64,000 bases of DNA from Nemophila menziesii (taxonomy: Eukaryota; Streptophyta; Magnoliopsida; Boraginales; Hydrophyllaceae), in NCBI GenBank assembly GCA_029959085.1, contig JARWIR010000016.1, positions 20,035,499 through 20,099,498 on the forward strand. The letters run 5' to 3'. Shown in pieces: positions 1 to 10,236 of this stretch. The position numbers and the translations under genes were made by a program. Within the stretch, counting starts at the first letter, position 1, and each line of letters starts with the position of its first letter. The notes below the pieces were generated by a model, which was not told the DNA's origin, searched no databases, and saw only the letters and a program-made list of their open reading frames with translations.

Positions 1-149
1 AAAATCAAACATTGTTAACGACTACTTGGTAGTCGCGAAAAATACCATGTAGTCGTTAGAGATTTGTAGTCGCGAATGCTCCTATCTTTAGCGACTACAT
101 CAAGTAGTCGCGAGAAATTTAGTCGCTAGAGGCTAATGCGGGAGTAGTG
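1..149 (-). mobile_element. CACTA (En/Spm-type) transposon terminus
   Basis: Read on the minus strand, the segment begins at base 149 with CACTACTCCCGC, the CACTA terminus of this superfamily. Behind it come repeated subterminal motifs TAGTCGC / GCGACTA in both orientations (around 32, 50, 66, 90, 105 and 121), as expected for transposase binding near CACTA ends. The element continues out of the window to the left, so its second end and its 3-bp target duplication cannot be seen. It interrupts an arabinogalactan peptide gene, whose 3' end resumes at base 150. Class assignment rests on the terminal sequence and subterminal repeats only. Confidence 0.8.
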
Positions 150-229
150 CCGCTTTTGCATTGCCTATTTCTGGAGCTTTTATTTGTTCATCCCTTTTGA
201 TTACAATGTTTTTGCCTTTCTTCCAGTAA
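150..229 (+). pseudogene. Arabinogalactan peptide, 3' fragment (array copy 1)
   Basis: In frame from base 152 this reads AFALPISGAFICSSLLITM and then a short tail with TAA at 227-229. It matches the last 25 or so codons of the intact copy at 5767-6006, with small substitutions near the end. Only the hydrophobic C-terminal GPI-signal part is left; the signal peptide and the APSP motifs are missing because a CACTA element lies directly upstream. The 3' flank (to about 870) is still collinear with the flank of the intact copies. The 5' half may lie beyond the transposon, outside the window. Confidence 0.85.
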
Positions 230-875
230 ATCGATATCATTTTGAGTGTTTGTAGATGAAGATGATGATCATTGTGAGAGTTTTTGTTGTGTGTAATTAT
301 TTTAAGTGGCATTCCACTGTATTCTTGGTGATTTGATAAATAAATTGATCTTCAATTCATTTTCTTTGGAAAAAATAATTTCTTTTATTGATCTGGTTAT
401 ATTTATATAGAGGTGCAATATTGGTTTCCTTATTTATATATTTGTTGTATACAAGAGATTATAAAGTTATCCATTTATGACATGTTAGGGAAATTTATAT
501 TTATTTTTTATCCATTTATAACATGTTAGAAGGTGATAAAAGGGTGATAAAAAAAGGTGACAAATATTTCTGATTATCATAACTGTGACAATATGGGAAC
601 CAATTTAGCCCCGCATTTTCACGTGATGCTCTGCATGGAATCCCTTAGCTCTACTACGTTCCCTTTTACCAATAAGTTATTTCTTGTCACTACCTTACTT
701 TTTGTTGCTACATAGGCTTACTAACCACCACGATAAATGGATTCTCTTGCTCATTTATCTCCAAACTCATAACATTGCCTCTGACTACCCCACATGCTCA
801 ATATTCTTAGAGATAGTTGTGCCGTAAAATTCTTCAACTTTTTATTTCCCCGGTGTTTGTAATGATCGGCCATTT
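230..875 (+). other. Conserved 3' flank of the array unit, copy 1
   Basis: No gene. The block is collinear with the DNA after the other copies (6007-6520 and, after an insertion, 50750-51000). Shared landmarks are an AAGTGGCATT stretch, a polyadenylation-type AATAAA near 340, and a pyrimidine-rich ACTACGTTCCCTTTTA stretch near 655. It ends near a GATCGGCCATTTGT sequence matched at 6510. This defines the right border of the old duplicated unit. Confidence 0.7.
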
Positions 876-1792
876 GTATAAACGTATTATCATAACGATG
901 AGCTGATAATGTTTATAGTAAAATCAGTTATGGAACCCAATTTAACAAGTAAAACAAATAAAAAGACTTATTGAGTTGTGTGTATAAAGGATAAGATTTT
1001 CATCTAATATTGAATAGTCTAAATATTCATATCATATCTATTGACTATTATAAAAAAATAAATGTCATTAGATTAATTAGTTAGTTATTTTTATAAATTT
1101 AAAATATAAAGTATGTGTATTAATATAATTGGTGTTGATTTATTTAATATTGGATTGAAGAATTTTCGATATATAAAATAGGAGTCATTAGCAACATCAT
1201 CTATTCAGTGGGGTCTCAATATTAGCTTTATAGTACATATGATGTACATAATGACATACTAGATGCCGACAATAAATCTTGCAACAACAAAATCACCAGT
1301 GAGAAAAAAAACTCATACGTAAACTATTATCTGAAATCATATAACAGATTATAAGTTAACTATATTATCAAGCAAATGATCAACAAGAACTAGATCACAT
1401 TGAATATAACTATTGCTCGAATTATTAACCATAAATAAATTACATACCTTAAGACGTAACTAAATTCATGATAAAAATGATTACAATCATACTTTCGATT
1501 TGAGTGTAAAAACCTTTGGCTTGCATGAATTTATGAAATGGCTACTTCATACTACTAATATAAGGGATCATTGATATATAAAGATGAAAAGATAAATCAA
1601 ATAATAACAATCTCAGATTAACACTAGAATGTATGATTGGGTTAACGTGATTGTAGACTATAATATGGTAGGTTTTTTAAAATTAATATCTACAGGCTAC
1701 GTGAAAACTTACCTAATTTATGTCACGATCAATAAGAAATACTGTGATTAGAGACATATTAAGTATTTTTAGAAATAATGTGATTAGGGACA
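876..1792. other. AT-rich intergenic DNA, no gene seen
   Basis: About 0.9 kb of AT-rich sequence with no sustained open frame, no recognisable transposon end and no RNA gene that I can see. Confidence 0.5.
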
Positions 1793-2053
1793 TACTATCT
1801 CCGTTCATTAAATTTGTCTACTTAACTTTTCACATATATTAAGAAACATAATAGATGCATTCATCATTACAAAAATACTCCTATTAAAGTATCTTGATAT
1901 CTTAAACGTGTGTTGGAAATATAAATTTTAATATTTTAATAAGGGCAATAGTGGAAAAAGAAGGAAAAAAAGTGTCTTGAACTTCTAAGTGGACAATATA
2001 TTTGAAACATTATTTTTAGTAAGTAGACAATTTCATTAAAACGAAAGAAGTAT
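1793..2053. mobile_element. Stowaway-like MITE
   Basis: An internal 5'-TACTATCTCCGTTCATTA left end is mirrored by a right end whose reverse complement contains CTTCTTTCGTTTTAATGAAA; both continue into a shared TTGTCTACTTA. Terminal inverted repeats beginning near a CTCCCTCCGT-like motif with TA borders are typical of Stowaway (Tc1/mariner) MITEs. The length of about 260 bp also fits. The repeats are diverged, so exact ends are uncertain by a few bases, and there is no coding capacity. Confidence 0.6.
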
Positions 2054-2494
2054 TGAGTATTCTTAGAAGTGTTGGGACTCTTTAAAGAGGAAAATAATAG
2101 GTTGACTTATTACGGTGTTAAATCTAGTAAATGGATGTTTAAAGCTAAAATCTCTATAATGTATAATTTAATAAATATATAAGTTATGGGAAATATTGTA
2201 ATTGTCTTTTGCAAATTTTTATATTTCGAAAGGTAAAAATTCATGATATTGATATTTTTCTACAAATTTGAACTCTTTTCTTAAATATTTTAGTATAACT
2301 TCTTTGCGAAATAGAAGAGGAAGAGAATGTTGTAATTTTTTTAAAAGTCGATAGTTGAAGATAACCAATCGAAAAAATATTTGTAAAAAACATCTCTTAG
2401 TAAAAAATTTTGTTAAAAATATTTTTGACAAATATATACTTATATAATCTTTTTAATTACTTTGTTATTTTTCTTTTAAATTTAACCACTCTAT
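2054..2494. other. AT-rich intergenic DNA, no gene seen
   Basis: No supported gene. The lysine/phenylalanine-rich frames here look like chance open frames in poly-A/T DNA. Confidence 0.5.
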
Positions 2495-3200
2495 TATAAC
2501 TTTCTACCACGACCACCACCAACACTCTATTACCACCACCACCAACCTATTACTACCGTCCTATTACCACCACCATCACCACAACTACCACCACCACAAT
2601 AACCACCATCACCACCTACTACTAATATCATCACACGCACGCGTCCGGGAATATTTTTTTAAATCATCATAACTAATTTTAAAAATATTTTTAACAAATT
2701 GTAATTTTGGACGAAACAAATTAAAATTATATGATTTTTTTTAATTATTTTAATTTTTTCTTGTAGACATGAAGTCCATTGTTCCAAACAATGAATTTCA
2801 TGTTTGCGAAAAAATTCATAGAAGTAAATATTTGCCTCGTCCAAAAATATAAATATTTTGTTTTTCTGATTTTTTTTAGATCTAGTTATGATTTTTTTAA
2901 AATATTTCTAGGACGCGTGCGTGTGATAAAATTAGTAATAGTAGGTGGTGGTTGTGGTGGAGGTGGTGGTGGTGGCTATAACGGTGGTCAAATTTTTTTA
3001 CATGGTGGGGTGGTGAAGGTTTTGGTGGTGGTGGTGATGGTAATGGTGGTGGAGGTGCCCACTTATTTTTTAATATTAAAAAAAAAATTATATTTAAAAT
3101 AATATATTTAGTAATAAGGGTAGTATAGGTATAAAAAGATAGAGGGGTTATTTTCTACTAACATTTACTTTATTAGGCATTTTCTTATAAAGTAAATTAT
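2495..3200. repeat. Foldback element FB1 with CCACCA/TGGTGG arms
   Basis: The left arm runs from a (CCACCA)-type microsatellite (about 2505-2620) through CACACGCACGCGTCCGGGAA and a T-rich segment. The right arm mirrors it: CTAGGACGCGTGCGTGTGAT and then a (GGTGGT)-type microsatellite (2944-3057). The centre near 2765-2810 is also palindromic (ATGAAGTCCATTGTT ... AACAATGAATTTCAT). The sequence continues to an AGGCATTTT end near 3185, mirrored at the left end of related copies. Three full family members and several half copies occur in this window. It has no coding capacity; the glycine-rich frame is translated microsatellite. A foldback or MITE-like non-autonomous transposon is the best reading. 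Confidence 0.7.
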
Positions 3201-4200
3201 TGGAGGTTGCTTTTAATAACTAGATAAGCATTTTTTAGCAAAAACCTTCGTTTCTAATCATATAATAAATAGAAATAATTTATGTTTCTAATTTTCCTAT
3301 TTTTGTAGTGTCAATTGATAGAAAAATGCGGTTCTCTCTAAAATGGTTTATAATGTAAAGAAAGGAGTAATAACATTAACACGTTGATAACCTAGGGATT
3401 GATTGATACGCGGTAATGGATGTAGACGAGAATAGAATAACTCAGGTATTAGAATTGCCGTGGTAATATAATAATCTTGTTAGTTATTATACCATACTTG
3501 GTATATTATTGGAATTAAAAAAAATTAAGTTATTAATATCTTATATTATAATTTAAAATACATTGTATAAAAATTATAAAATTATTTTAATCAAATTAAT
3601 TCTAGCAAAACAATTAAATAATTCTACCTTGATTAATGATGAATACTAATTTATAAAGGTAGGCAAGTTTATCAATTAAGAATTAAATTTTATTTTGTAA
3701 ATATAGCAAATAAATCATTGAGAAGAATTTGATATTTTAAAAAAACATCGTAGATATTTTATTAGGTAATTATAGGTAAGAATTGATCAATGACAAACTG
3801 AATTTATTCTTTTACCAAGTGAATGAAATCTAATTATAATATTAATAATAATAATCATGTACATGTTTTTAATATTTATAGACTTAAGATAAATTGATCA
3901 ATTTAAAATTAAATTTCATTTCTAATCTAACTGAAATGATCTAATATCATGGGATAGATAATATAAATATTACTATACATATGATAATGATTCATATGGT
4001 GATAAATAATGATCAGAGCTTTTAACCATGTTAGGTAATTGAAATTTTCACCTTTTGACCCAATAAATTAATATTTTACGTAGCAAAACGAAGCTAAAAG
4101 GTTAGTTGATTTGGAGTAAAAGAGGTTTAAAAATCCAATAATATTGAATTTTCAGTTAAAAACCCAACATAACTAGGTAATTAAAATCCAACTATAAAAA
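3201..4200. other. AT-rich intergenic DNA, no gene seen
   Basis: Nothing recognisable: no long open frame, inverted repeat pair or RNA gene was found by eye. Confidence 0.45.
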
Positions 4201-5060
4201 CACTATAAAATCATCATCTCTTTCCATTAGGTTTAGAAATTAAAACCCCACCCCTCTTTATTTTTCTCTCGGCAGATCTGCACCAGAAAACCACAAGCCC
4301 CACCACCATCTCCCCTCCACAAGCTCTGTTGCACACCATTTCACCTCTGTTCCCAGCAAAGTCGTCGTCCTCTTGCACCAAAAAATCACCGCCTTCTTGC
4401 ACCAGAAAACCACCCCCCTCCTGTCTCACTTTCCTTCCATTCCAACAGATCTCACCTCCCCTCCATTTATTCCGGTATCACTTCCCTCCCCCCCCCCCCC
4501 GTTCGCAGCAATTCTGCCGCCACACTGCACTAGAAAACCACCGTCGTGGACTAAATCTTGCCGGATCTCTTCAGATCTGGCCATTGTACACCTTCTTCAG
4601 CACAAATCACAACTGAATCCTGCCCCACCTTCTTCTTCTCCACCAACATAAGCCCCCCCCCCCCCCCCCTCCCCCCCCCCCCCCCTTCATCAATCTCAGA
4701 TCTATTTATTCAGACCTCCAGTAACGTACCTCCTATTTTGCATCTTCAGGGAGTATATACCAACTGTTTTGTATTTTCAGGGGGTATTTCGCTCAAGCAA
4801 GCCATTTCTTATGCTCGTTTGCACAAGATCTCGCCGTGAAGTTGAAAACCGCCACCCCACCTTCTCACCTCCCCACCTCCATCTTCACCACCAGAAATCT
4901 GACGCCATTCGTCAAGATTTCACCTCCATCTTCACCCCCTTCATCGATCTCAGATCTGTTTATTCAGATCTAGATCTATTAGCGCACCCACTGTTTTGTA
5001 GTTTTTGTGGGTATATATCCACTATTTTGCATTTTTTGTGGGTATAGATCTTTAACATTG
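4200..5060. other. CT-rich low-complexity block with three poly-C tracts
   Basis: A strongly pyrimidine-rich stretch with repeated GATCT/CAGATCT words and three pure C runs: C13 at 4488-4500, C17 at 4653-4669 and C15 at 4671-4685. Near 4990-5045 the sequence CACTGTTTTGTAGTTTTTGTGGGTATATATC is roughly repeated. Several overlapping serine/proline-rich frames are open, but all three plus frames are open at once, which indicates composition and not selection. It resembles the block at 7500-8330 and could be a transposon leader or an old 5' UTR. No function is assigned. Confidence 0.5.
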
Positions 5061-5400
5061 AGTTGGAATTCCATGGACCTCGACAAGGAAAAATGTATAG
5101 TGAAAACAGCAGGTATAAACCTACGAATTATAGCACGAACCTTGACAAAAAAAAGACATTGAACAAGAAATTTTTAACAGAAACTTGTAATGTAAAAAAA
5201 AAAACTAAAATAGTAGATATATACCTAAAAAATCTAACCAAAAACCAAAAAAATCATAAAAAATTCTTTAAAAATTTTATTTCAAAATTTGAGGCCTAAA
5301 AAACGTATATTTCTCGTTAATTTGTAATATTTTGAAGTATCTTATTTAATATATTTATATGCTTTCGAAGAAGAGAAAAAACTATTTACTAACAAAGAAC
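5061..5400. other. A-rich spacer, no gene seen
   Basis: Lysine/asparagine-rich open frames here follow from poly-A composition. No supported feature. Confidence 0.4.
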
Positions 5401-5766
5401 TTAATTTCTAAACCTTGCTAGATTTCTTCGTGGCTGATTTTGCTTGAAAATTGAATTCTTTGTATTAAAATCTTTGATATTAGGTTGTACATAACATTCG
5501 AAAAGCTGATATAACCTAAAGTGATCAATGAAAATTGCAGTCGGCCTTCAATACATTAGCTTAGTGAGCCCTGCAGGGTTGAAAAGAAAGCTTACCTATA
5601 ATAATAACATTTGGTGGATCTCACAAGGGTTCACAAATAAGTCCAATAACAATAAAGAAATCTTAAATATAGACAGCAACAAAAATACTATAAATTGAGG
5701 TATTGGCAAAGAAATTATACATCATCATCTTCACTTACTTAATAGAAAAACATTCAATAAATCGAT
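5401..5766 (+). promoter_or_regulatory. Promoter region of arabinogalactan peptide copy 2
   Basis: This block is collinear with the DNA upstream of copies 3, 4 and 5 (about 40830-41108, 47240-47520, 63770-64000). Shared stretches include ATCTTTGATATTAGGTTGTA and TTAGTGAGCCCT. A TATA-type element TATAAATT lies at 5689-5696, 78 bp before the ATG. Copy 2 carries an extra sequence between TATA and ATG compared with copies 3 and 4 (57 bp). Conservation across the copies is the main evidence that this is the functional upstream region. Confidence 0.65.
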
Positions 5767-6006
5767 ATGGCTGGTTATGGAAACATTCTCCTTTCCATCA
5801 TGGCCATGACAATCATATATTTCTCAGCAGTTGCGGCACAAGACATTGCATTAGCACCTTCACCCATTACGGCAAATGGTGTTGGCGGCAACGCATTGGC
5901 ACCATCACCTATAGGTGTCACCGGTGCTGCTTTTGCATTGCCTATTTCTGGAGCTTTTATTTGTTCTTCCCTTTTGATTACTATGTTTTTCCCTTTCTTC
6001 CCGTAA
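5767..6006 (+). CDS. Arabinogalactan peptide (AG peptide), array copy 2
   Basis: A 79-residue precursor of a short arabinogalactan protein, a proteoglycan core of the plasma membrane and cell wall. Residues 1-25 form a hydrophobic signal peptide ending SAVAAQ, with cleavage probably near AQ-DIA. The short mature part has two APSP motifs (about residues 30-33 and 46-49), where proline is normally hydroxylated and O-glycosylated. The last 25 residues are hydrophobic and follow small residues (GAAFALPISGAF), as in a GPI-attachment signal that would be removed. The start is the first ATG in a conserved CGATATGGCTGG setting, and the same ATG is used in copies 3 and 4. An AATAAA lies at 6119-6124. 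There is no visible intron. Family assignment is confident; the individual biological role is unknown. Confidence 0.88.
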   Translation: MAGYGNILLSIMAMTIIYFSAVAAQDIALAPSPITANGVGGNALAPSPIGVTGAAFALPISGAFICSSLLITMFFPFFP

Positions 6007-6520
6007 ATTGAGATCATTTTGAGTGTTTGTTGATGGAGATGATGATCACTGTGAGAGTTGTTGTTGTTGTGTGTAATTATTTTAAGTGGCATTGCACTGT
6101 ATTGTTGGTGATTTGATAAATAAACTGATCTTCAATTCATTTTATTTGGAAAAATAATTTCTTTTTTTGATCTGGTTATATTTATATAGAGGTGCAATAA
6201 TATTGGTTTCCTTATTTATATTTTTGTAGTATATTCGAGATTATAAAGTTAGAGGGTGCCTTAGCTTTCCAATACACCCTCTTAGCTCTACTACGTTCCC
6301 TTTTATCAATAAGTTATTTCTTGTCACTACCTTATTTTTTGTTGCTACACTTACTAACCACCACAATAAACAGATTCTCTTATTCCTTTATCTCCAAACT
6401 CATAACGTTGCCTCTGACAACCCCATATGCTCATAATTCTTTGAGATAGTTGTTGACTTGTTGTGCCGCAAAAATCTTCAACTTTTTATTTACCCAGTGT
6501 TTGTAACGATCGGTCATTTT
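6007..6520 (+). other. 3' UTR and conserved 3' flank, copy 2
   Basis: Collinear with 230-875. It contains AATAAA at 6119-6124, about 110 bp after the stop, as a likely polyadenylation signal. It then has the conserved AGCTCTACTACGTTCCCTTT stretch. No further gene. Confidence 0.65.
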
Positions 6521-7370
6521 CAACCTTATTCTTGGCTCTATACTCGAATCTTCCTCCCAAAAACTTCAACCGAATCTGCAGCTATTAAACTGCTGCAGTT
6601 TTACAATTTTTTCTAAAGTTTGCTGTTGCACATTTATATGGAGATTGCGGTTGTTTCTTAGTATTCTGTTACAGATCCAATGGAGCAGCTGCTATTGTAT
6701 TGATGATGGAGCAACTAAGGGACTTCTGCTGCGCCCAAGGCTCGTATAGCAGTTGAAGGAGTAATAATGTTGTCATAAAGCTTCAAACAGCTACTATGAA
6801 GATTGTTTTGGTTTCAAATAATCATGAGTATTTAGACCGCTGCTGTGTAAACGCTCTCTGCAGATCCAACCTGTTGTACAAAGTCACCTTGAGCAACTAT
6901 ATTTTACTGCTCCTGAGGGGGAGTGTTACTCTCTGGAATAGTTGGTCTCTGAGCTCACAGTTCTACACAATTCCCACATGTCAAGTACGTGCCTAGCTGA
7001 AAAAGTTTTTGAGATTGCATGACTGTTACCTAGAACTTCTTCTACATTACATTTTACAAGTAAAGTGCATGTACTGCTATGAGTAGCTAGGCCTGAAATT
7101 GGTTTCGGCCCATTTTTCGTACCTCTCTAAACCCGCTATGACTCCAATAATTATAACGTATAAATATGACGGTTTGTTCGTTCCTTTCACCACTGGTTAA
7201 TTAACGTAGAAACACCTCGATTGTACATGTCCTATAGCTTTGCACTTTTTGCAACTAGTAGGTAGATACTTGTATTTCAATTTCAAAGTATACTCCTTTT
7301 CTCTTGGTGTGAAAAGCCGACTACATATTTTCTTTTCTTATATAAATCCAAGGGTGAATTATTAGATAAG
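6521..7370. other. Intergenic DNA, no gene seen
   Basis: No supported coding region. A GAGGGGGAGTGTTAC stretch near 6916 resembles a Copia polypurine tract followed by an LTR start. No matching pol remnant is readable around it, so it is left unassigned. Confidence 0.4.
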
Positions 7371-8340
7371 GCCCAACAACTATAAACTATAAGTTAATAA
7401 AGTAAGGCCTTGGAGTAACTGAACTAGTTGGAGCATCAAACTAGTGGGTGTAATGACCAAATACCCCCTCTTATACACTACTAATATACTGAAAAACAAA
7501 AAACAAAAACAAAAACCCAATAGGGTTTAGAAACCCTACCTACCCCTCTCCCTGTTGCTCCCTCCCCTCTCTCTATGCCGCCCACCATTACCCCCTCCCT
7601 CCCGTCACCCTCCCTCTTCCTTCTTCACCCCACACCACCACGCCACTGAGCAGCCACCAGCAGCGAGCCACCTTCACCGCTGAGCCAACACGGAGCCAGT
7701 AGTGCAGGACCAGAAAACTGCTGCAGGACGAGGACCAAGCCAGGCCACCATCTTCATCGATCTCAGCGACACCAGAACCCACCATTGCCGCTGCTGTGAA
7801 GATCTCGCCGCTGCTGTGAAGATCCAGCCCACCAGAAGGAAGCCGAGATCTCGCCGCTGCTGTGAAGACCCCCACCACCAGCAACGCCTTTTCTGGATCT
7901 GCAGAAAACCTCCACCTCACACCAAGCAGCAGCGAAGCCAGCAGCACAGCACCACCTCCACACCGCCTCTGCATCACGAGATCTCCTCCCCTAGATCTCC
8001 GCCACGAAGCCCAGTTTCTCGCCGCCATCGAAGCTCCGCCCCACCACCATCACGAAGCCCAGTTTCTCGGCCCCACACCACCACCGCTGAGGTACATAAC
8101 CACCGCCGCTTGATCTCCTCTGCTGCTCACAACATCGAAACCAGCATCACAGATTTAATCTTCTCCTCCTCTCCCACCATCTGCAGCCTCCCACCACCCA
8201 GATCTCACCGCCATCTCCATCCCCTAACACCAGCGCGTCCTCGTGATCAGATCTACCCTTCGGATCTCGGGTTTTGTTTTGTTAACTTGGTCCACGTCGA
8301 GCATTGTACAGCCCGTATGGTTCAGTCCCTTTAGGCCGTG
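7371..8340. other. CT-rich low-complexity block, leader-like
   Basis: A C/T-rich region with repeated 'GATCTCGCCGCTGCTGTGAAG' type units around 7800-7870 (three partial copies) and many CACCACC words. The longest open frame (7702-8334) encodes a Ser/Pro/His/Arg-rich chain with no domain, and the other strand is open too. It resembles the block at 4200-5060. It may be the leader of an unrecognised retroelement, or a decayed 5' UTR. I do not call a gene. Confidence 0.45.
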
Positions 8341-8393
8341 GTCTAACACTTTTGGGCCATGGATCCAGCCTGGTAAAAAGAAGCTGATCAGTC

Positions 8394-8490
8394 ATGGTCC
8401 AGCCCCCCCTCTATCATGGTCCAGCCCCCTCTCTATCATGGTCCAGCCATTTCAGTTAATTTTTTTAAAACAATGGTCCAGCCCATTTCA
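8394..8490. repeat. Tandem repeat, CATGGTCCAGCCC units
   Basis: Four copies of a unit containing ATGGTCCAGCC occur at roughly 8394, 8415, 8438 and 8472, with variable CT-rich or T-rich spacers. Confidence 0.7.
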
Positions 8491-8526
8491 GTCAAGATTT
8501 TTAAAGAAAAATCCTTAATTTTTTTT

Positions 8527-8650
8527 TAAAGGGTACAGCCCCTATGGTATAGAGTTGGATATATACTTGGTTTTTTAGTTCCTATGCAATTAAAGGGTAC
8601 AGTCCATATGGTATATGGCTTGATTAGATATATATTTGGACTTGGACAAA
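8527..8650. repeat. Imperfect direct repeat, GGGTACAGYCC units
   Basis: Two copies of about 65 bp begin GGGTACAGCCCCTATGGTAT (8530) and GGGTACAGTCCATATGGTAT (8595). Each is followed by a TTGGATATATA / TTAGATATATA stretch. A third, shorter relative is at 8681 (GGGTACCGCCCCTATTGTAT). Confidence 0.65.
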
Positions 8651-8784
8651 AAAAAATTCAGAAAAAATTGTTCATACCCTAGGGTACCGCCCCTATTGTA
8701 TAATTGACATATTTTAACTTATTAAGTATGGATATATACAAAAAATAGTATCTGGTATAGTCTTTAAAAACGCAGACCCAATAT

Positions 8785-8810
8785 AGGTCTGTACCAATAG
8801 GTACGGACCT
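8785..8810. repeat. Perfectly placed hairpin, 11-bp stem
   Basis: AGGTCTGTACC, loop AATA, GGTACGGACCT: the arms are reverse complements apart from one T/C position, which can still pair as G-U in RNA. It stands alone in otherwise unremarkable DNA. A terminator-like or small-RNA role is not supported by anything nearby. Confidence 0.6.
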
Positions 8811-10183
8811 GTTCGCTAAATTGTAAAGAACTGAACACTTAAAAAACGAATTTCTGAAAAAAAAAAGGAAAAGGGTAACATAGTAAGATTCCACTCTCAG
8901 CTGGTTCAGTTAGGCTGTAAAAAGAAGTTTATTACTGTAGGGCCTTATAATATAAGGTAAAGGATAGTTGGGCTGCAATTTGTATATTCCTCTAAATCCA
9001 ATTCAATTAGGAATAAGTAAAACAAACATCTTCTTTGACCATAGTAATCTCACCCGTTGTCAACGGTTTACCCACTTGGAGAACTATTTTAGTTATGCTT
9101 AATTTAATACGCGCTTGTTCAGGAAAGTTTCTTATCACTATCCAAGTCGGAACCTATATCTCATAGTTTCCAAAGTCGAAAAAATCCGGTATTTCAGATA
9201 TAAGAATCATACTCCCATATGAGTAGTATAGACCTTTTGAGAGAACACTTTTTTGCTCCTCATCTTTGTCGAATTTAATAACAAGTCATTCAATAGGGTG
9301 TTTTCAAACCCTACACTCCACATTCCACTTTTTAACCGTTTTCTCAATATCCACCATGTCTGGACTCTCTTTTCTGCAATATACTCCATCGACGAGTTTC
9401 CAAAGATTACTACAATTATCATAACGTCGCTCTCAAGTAATTAAAATTTCACCAATTCAATAGGTTTAAAATACTCAAGTTGAGTCCTTCGAAAGTTCTC
9501 TGATGGTTAATAAGTACACTTTTGTAATCTACACTCACATCCTCTTTGTCCTTTATCAGAGATAATCTCAAACTTATCCAATTTGCGAGCAATTCCCAGG
9601 AATGCCTCTTGGGCCCTTGGATGGTCGATTCACGCAAATCGATCACATTCTATAAATGGCAAGGTTGTTCAATTTGATAGTATTATTTTCATTGTCACTA
9701 AGAATAGGAAAGTTTGGGAATTACCCTTTAAGTTACTTTTCTAAGAGTTTCTTGGAGACGGGTGAATCTCACAAGCTTTTGACCTAAAGAAGGTTACAGA
9801 TTCACGAAATTAACCATGCATTGCTATATTTGTTTAAATTGTTCTTGCACAGAATCTTTTTCCTCCTAGCTTTGGTACAACTCCTACGCACGTGCCTTTC
9901 CTTAGTATTGTTATTGTTCAGCGGGTTCACCTCACCAAGAAGGTTTGCCGCTAAAAATAGAAGAGATGCTACAAGGGACGCCAACACACTTAAATGTTTA
10001 GTGGCATGACACGGCAAATAATTCTCCTTGGAAGGAGTCACGTGAAGAGCTGGACCACTAACGTGAGTTTTAGAAAAATCGTAATTTCTACAACTCGCCT
10101 ACAGAAGACCAGCAAATACCCGCACTAGAGATTCATTGAATTGCGTAAGGTAATTCATGATATCAAGTTGAAGGAGCTTTGCG
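8811..10183. other. Anciently duplicated segment, left part
   Basis: The part from about 9960 to 10183 reappears at 58306-58393 plus 59883-60010. Shared landmarks are TTAGTGGCATRACACG, TTCTCCTTGGAAGGA and CTACAGAAGACCAGCAAAT. After the Copia nest the same segment continues at 29494, matched at 60010 onward. It therefore belongs to the old array unit. Minus-strand frames of 65-79 codons are present (e.g. 9449-9646 and 9802-10041), but I recognise no domain in them. It could be the upstream part of the LINE insertion whose 3' end is at 33928-35613, but the strand of the open frames does not fit that. Confidence 0.5.
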
Positions 10184-10236
10184 TGATAAGATAACTAAAG
10201 ATGAGTTAAGTAACCCATCACATGAGTTATAGAAAC
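10184..10236 (+). repeat. 5' LTR of Copia A, first piece
   Basis: It matches the first 53 bases of the 3' LTR at 29311 with two visible differences. It ends in GAAAC (10232-10236), the left copy of the target duplication made by the nested Copia B. Confidence 0.8.

Noticed and set aside
2779..3102. 107-codon Gly-rich frame
   Set aside because: It is the translated TGGTGG microsatellite arm of foldback FB1.
5775..6092. 105-codon minus-strand frame over the peptide gene (also 41117-41335, 47529-47747)
   Set aside because: Antisense shadow of the arabinogalactan peptide codons.
6905..6960. Copia polypurine tract and LTR start (GAGGGGGAGTGTTAC)
   Set aside because: No RNase H or other pol remnant could be read upstream and no matching LTR is present.
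7702..8334. 210-codon plus-strand frame
   Set aside because: Ser/Pro/His-rich low complexity; both strands and several frames are open together in a CT-rich block; no domain.
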